Assembly (NCBI GenBank): GCA_014384505.1
Contig: JACNFT010000092.1
Span: 1-7,855 of the forward strand
Reading direction: 5' to 3'
Origin: Cryomorphaceae bacterium
GTDB taxonomy: Bacteria; Bacteroidota; Bacteroidia; Flavobacteriales; BACL11
DNA length: 7,855 nt
Numbering within the stretch: position 1 is the stretch's first letter; each line of letters opens with the position of its first letter. Shown piece by piece: positions 6,793 through 7,855 of the stretch. Below the pieces are notes generated by a model. The model was not told the DNA's origin. It was given only the letters and a program-made list of their open reading frames with translations, and searched no databases. Position numbers and translations under genes: made by a program.

Positions 6793-7855
6793 ATGAAAAA
6801 ATCTTTACTTGCATTTTCAACATTAATAATTTTGTCAATTCTTTTTTATCCTCAGGCTGAGGTGATTAGCAATACTACAGGTTCTCCAGGAAGCATGTCA
6901 GGTGCCCCTGGTGATAATACTTGTGTTCAATGTCATTCTACTTTTGGCTTAAATACGGGTACAGCTCTTGTAAGTATTATTTCTACTATTCCTCCTTCAG
7001 GTTATGTGCCGGGTAATACTTATACGATTACAGCTTCTGCTGCACAAACAGGAATTAGTAAATATGGCTTTGAAGTACATGAGGCTTTAGGTTCAATCTT
7101 AATTACAAATCCTACAACTACACAACATATAGGTTTTGGGTCTAACAGAATTACGCATGAGGCTGCCGGTACAACAGTAATAATTAATAATATTTCTTGG
7201 AGCTTTGATTGGGTTGCGCCAGCTACTGGATCAGGTAATGTTACTTTTTATGGTGCTTTTGTGGCTGCTAATAATGCAACAGGTAATAACAATGATCATG
7301 TATATACTACTAATTTAATGGTAAGTGAATTTTTACCAGTACCAGGTTGTATGGATGCATTAGCTATAAATTATGATCCGCTTGCTACGGTAGATGACGG
7401 AAGTTGTAATTACAGTCCGGCAGGCGACTTATTTATTTCAGAATATGCAGAAGGCACTAGCTTTAATAAATATATAGAAATATATAATGGTACGGGTTCT
7501 TCTGTTGATCTTTCTGATTATGATATTTGGAAAATCACAAATGGAGGAAATTGGCCTGAGTTTAGCTTAAGTTTAACAGGAACACTAGCAAATAATGAAG
7601 TTTATGTTATATGTAGTTCTAATTCTAATGTAAGTGCTACTATACTTAATGTAGCAGATACCTTATGGTCTTCAGCTAGTTGGAATGGTGATGATGCTGT
7701 AGGTTTAGCAAAAAACGGAGTACTTATTGATGCTCTTGGAAATGGAGTGGATCCAGGAATAGCATGGGATGTTGCTGGAGTTGTAGAAGCTACAATGGAT
7801 CATACTTTAGTTAGAAAATGTGCAGTTACTCAAGGAAATACTGATTGGATAAGCT
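6793..7855 (+). CDS. Exported protein with CxxCH motif, GC…DGSC module and lamin-tail-like domain (partial, 354 codons, 3' end beyond window)
   Basis: I translated this frame by hand; it stays open to the window edge. Residues 1-22 are a Sec signal (MKK, hydrophobic 5-19, possible cut after A22). SGAPGDNTCVQCHS (36-49) carries a C44-V-Q-C47-H48 covalent haem c attachment motif. It sits in the 'GSPG-x-SGAPG' context known from secreted Bacteroidota proteins of the choice-of-anchor V/reeler-like type, with a beta-sandwich to about 180. Residues 185-206 are the Cys-bounded module GCMDALAINYDP…DDGSC, usually used as a linker repeat. Residues about 212 onward (DLFISEYAEGTSFNKYIEIYN … WNGDDAVGLAKNGVLIDALG) match a lamin-tail domain, common in secreted bacterial nucleases and adhesins. 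A T9SS C-terminus would be expected beyond the window. The gene follows the leucine-rich repeat gene by 34 bases with no visible terminator, so it is probably co-transcribed. Its function is unknown; redox or surface adhesion are both possible. Confidence 0.85.
   Translation, partial: MKKSLLAFSTLIILSILFYPQAEVISNTTGSPGSMSGAPGDNTCVQCHSTFGLNTGTALVSIISTIPPSGYVPGNTYTITASAAQTGISKYGFEVHEALGSILITNPTTTQHIGFGSNRITHEAAGTTVIINNISWSFDWVAPATGSGNVTFYGAFVAANNATGNNNDHVYTTNLMVSEFLPVPGCMDALAINYDPLATVDDGSCNYSPAGDLFISEYAEGTSFNKYIEIYNGTGSSVDLSDYDIWKITNGGNWPEFSLSLTGTLANNEVYVICSSNSNVSATILNVADTLWSSASWNGDDAVGLAKNGVLIDALGNGVDPGIAWDVAGVVEATMDHTLVRKCAVTQGNTDWIS

Overview
The window is AT-rich (roughly one third G+C by eye) and looks like a free-living, probably aquatic member of the Bacteroidota, most likely Flavobacteriales. 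The main evidence is the three consecutive secreted-protein genes at the right. They show type IX secretion (T9SS) style C-termini, Asp-box/BNR repeats, short leucine-rich repeats and a 'GC…DGSC' module, all typical of this phylum. Start codons lack Shine-Dalgarno sequences and have A/T-rich leaders. Two upstream regions carry the Bacteroidota -7 promoter motif TAnnTTTG.

Layout: (1) Positions 1-2166, minus strand, hold the first 722 codons of a fused isobutyryl-CoA mutase (IcmF): B12 domain, MeaB-like GTPase domain and the start of the mutase domain. The 3' end lies outside the window. (2) Positions 2167-2363 are a divergent intergenic region with a promoter motif for each side and a perfect 7-bp inverted repeat placed like an operator next to the icmF promoter. 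(3) Positions 2364-3266, plus strand, hold a complete UV damage endonuclease (UvsE/UVDE), followed by an AT-rich hairpin and T-run that look like a terminator. (4) Positions 3267-3434 are intergenic and contain a 7-bp tandem repeat. (5) Positions 3435-6140, 6141-6758 and 6793 to the window end form a tight plus-strand run of three exported proteins: a 901-residue Asp-box beta-propeller protein, a 205-residue leucine-rich repeat protein that starts on the base after the previous stop, and a truncated protein with a CxxCH haem-type motif, a Cys-flanked module and a lamin-tail-like domain.

The left and right parts do not obviously work together. IcmF belongs to cytoplasmic B12-dependent acyl-CoA metabolism (isobutyryl-CoA/butyryl-CoA), UvsE to repair of UV photoproducts, and the three-gene run to the cell surface or outside. 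No defence system, mobile element, CRISPR array, tRNA or rRNA was seen. I do not see a clearly new biological system. The more interesting points are the palindromic operator candidate, the atypical UvsE active-site residues, the tandem repeat in the promoter of the exported-protein run, and the unusual export signals and domain mix of that run.
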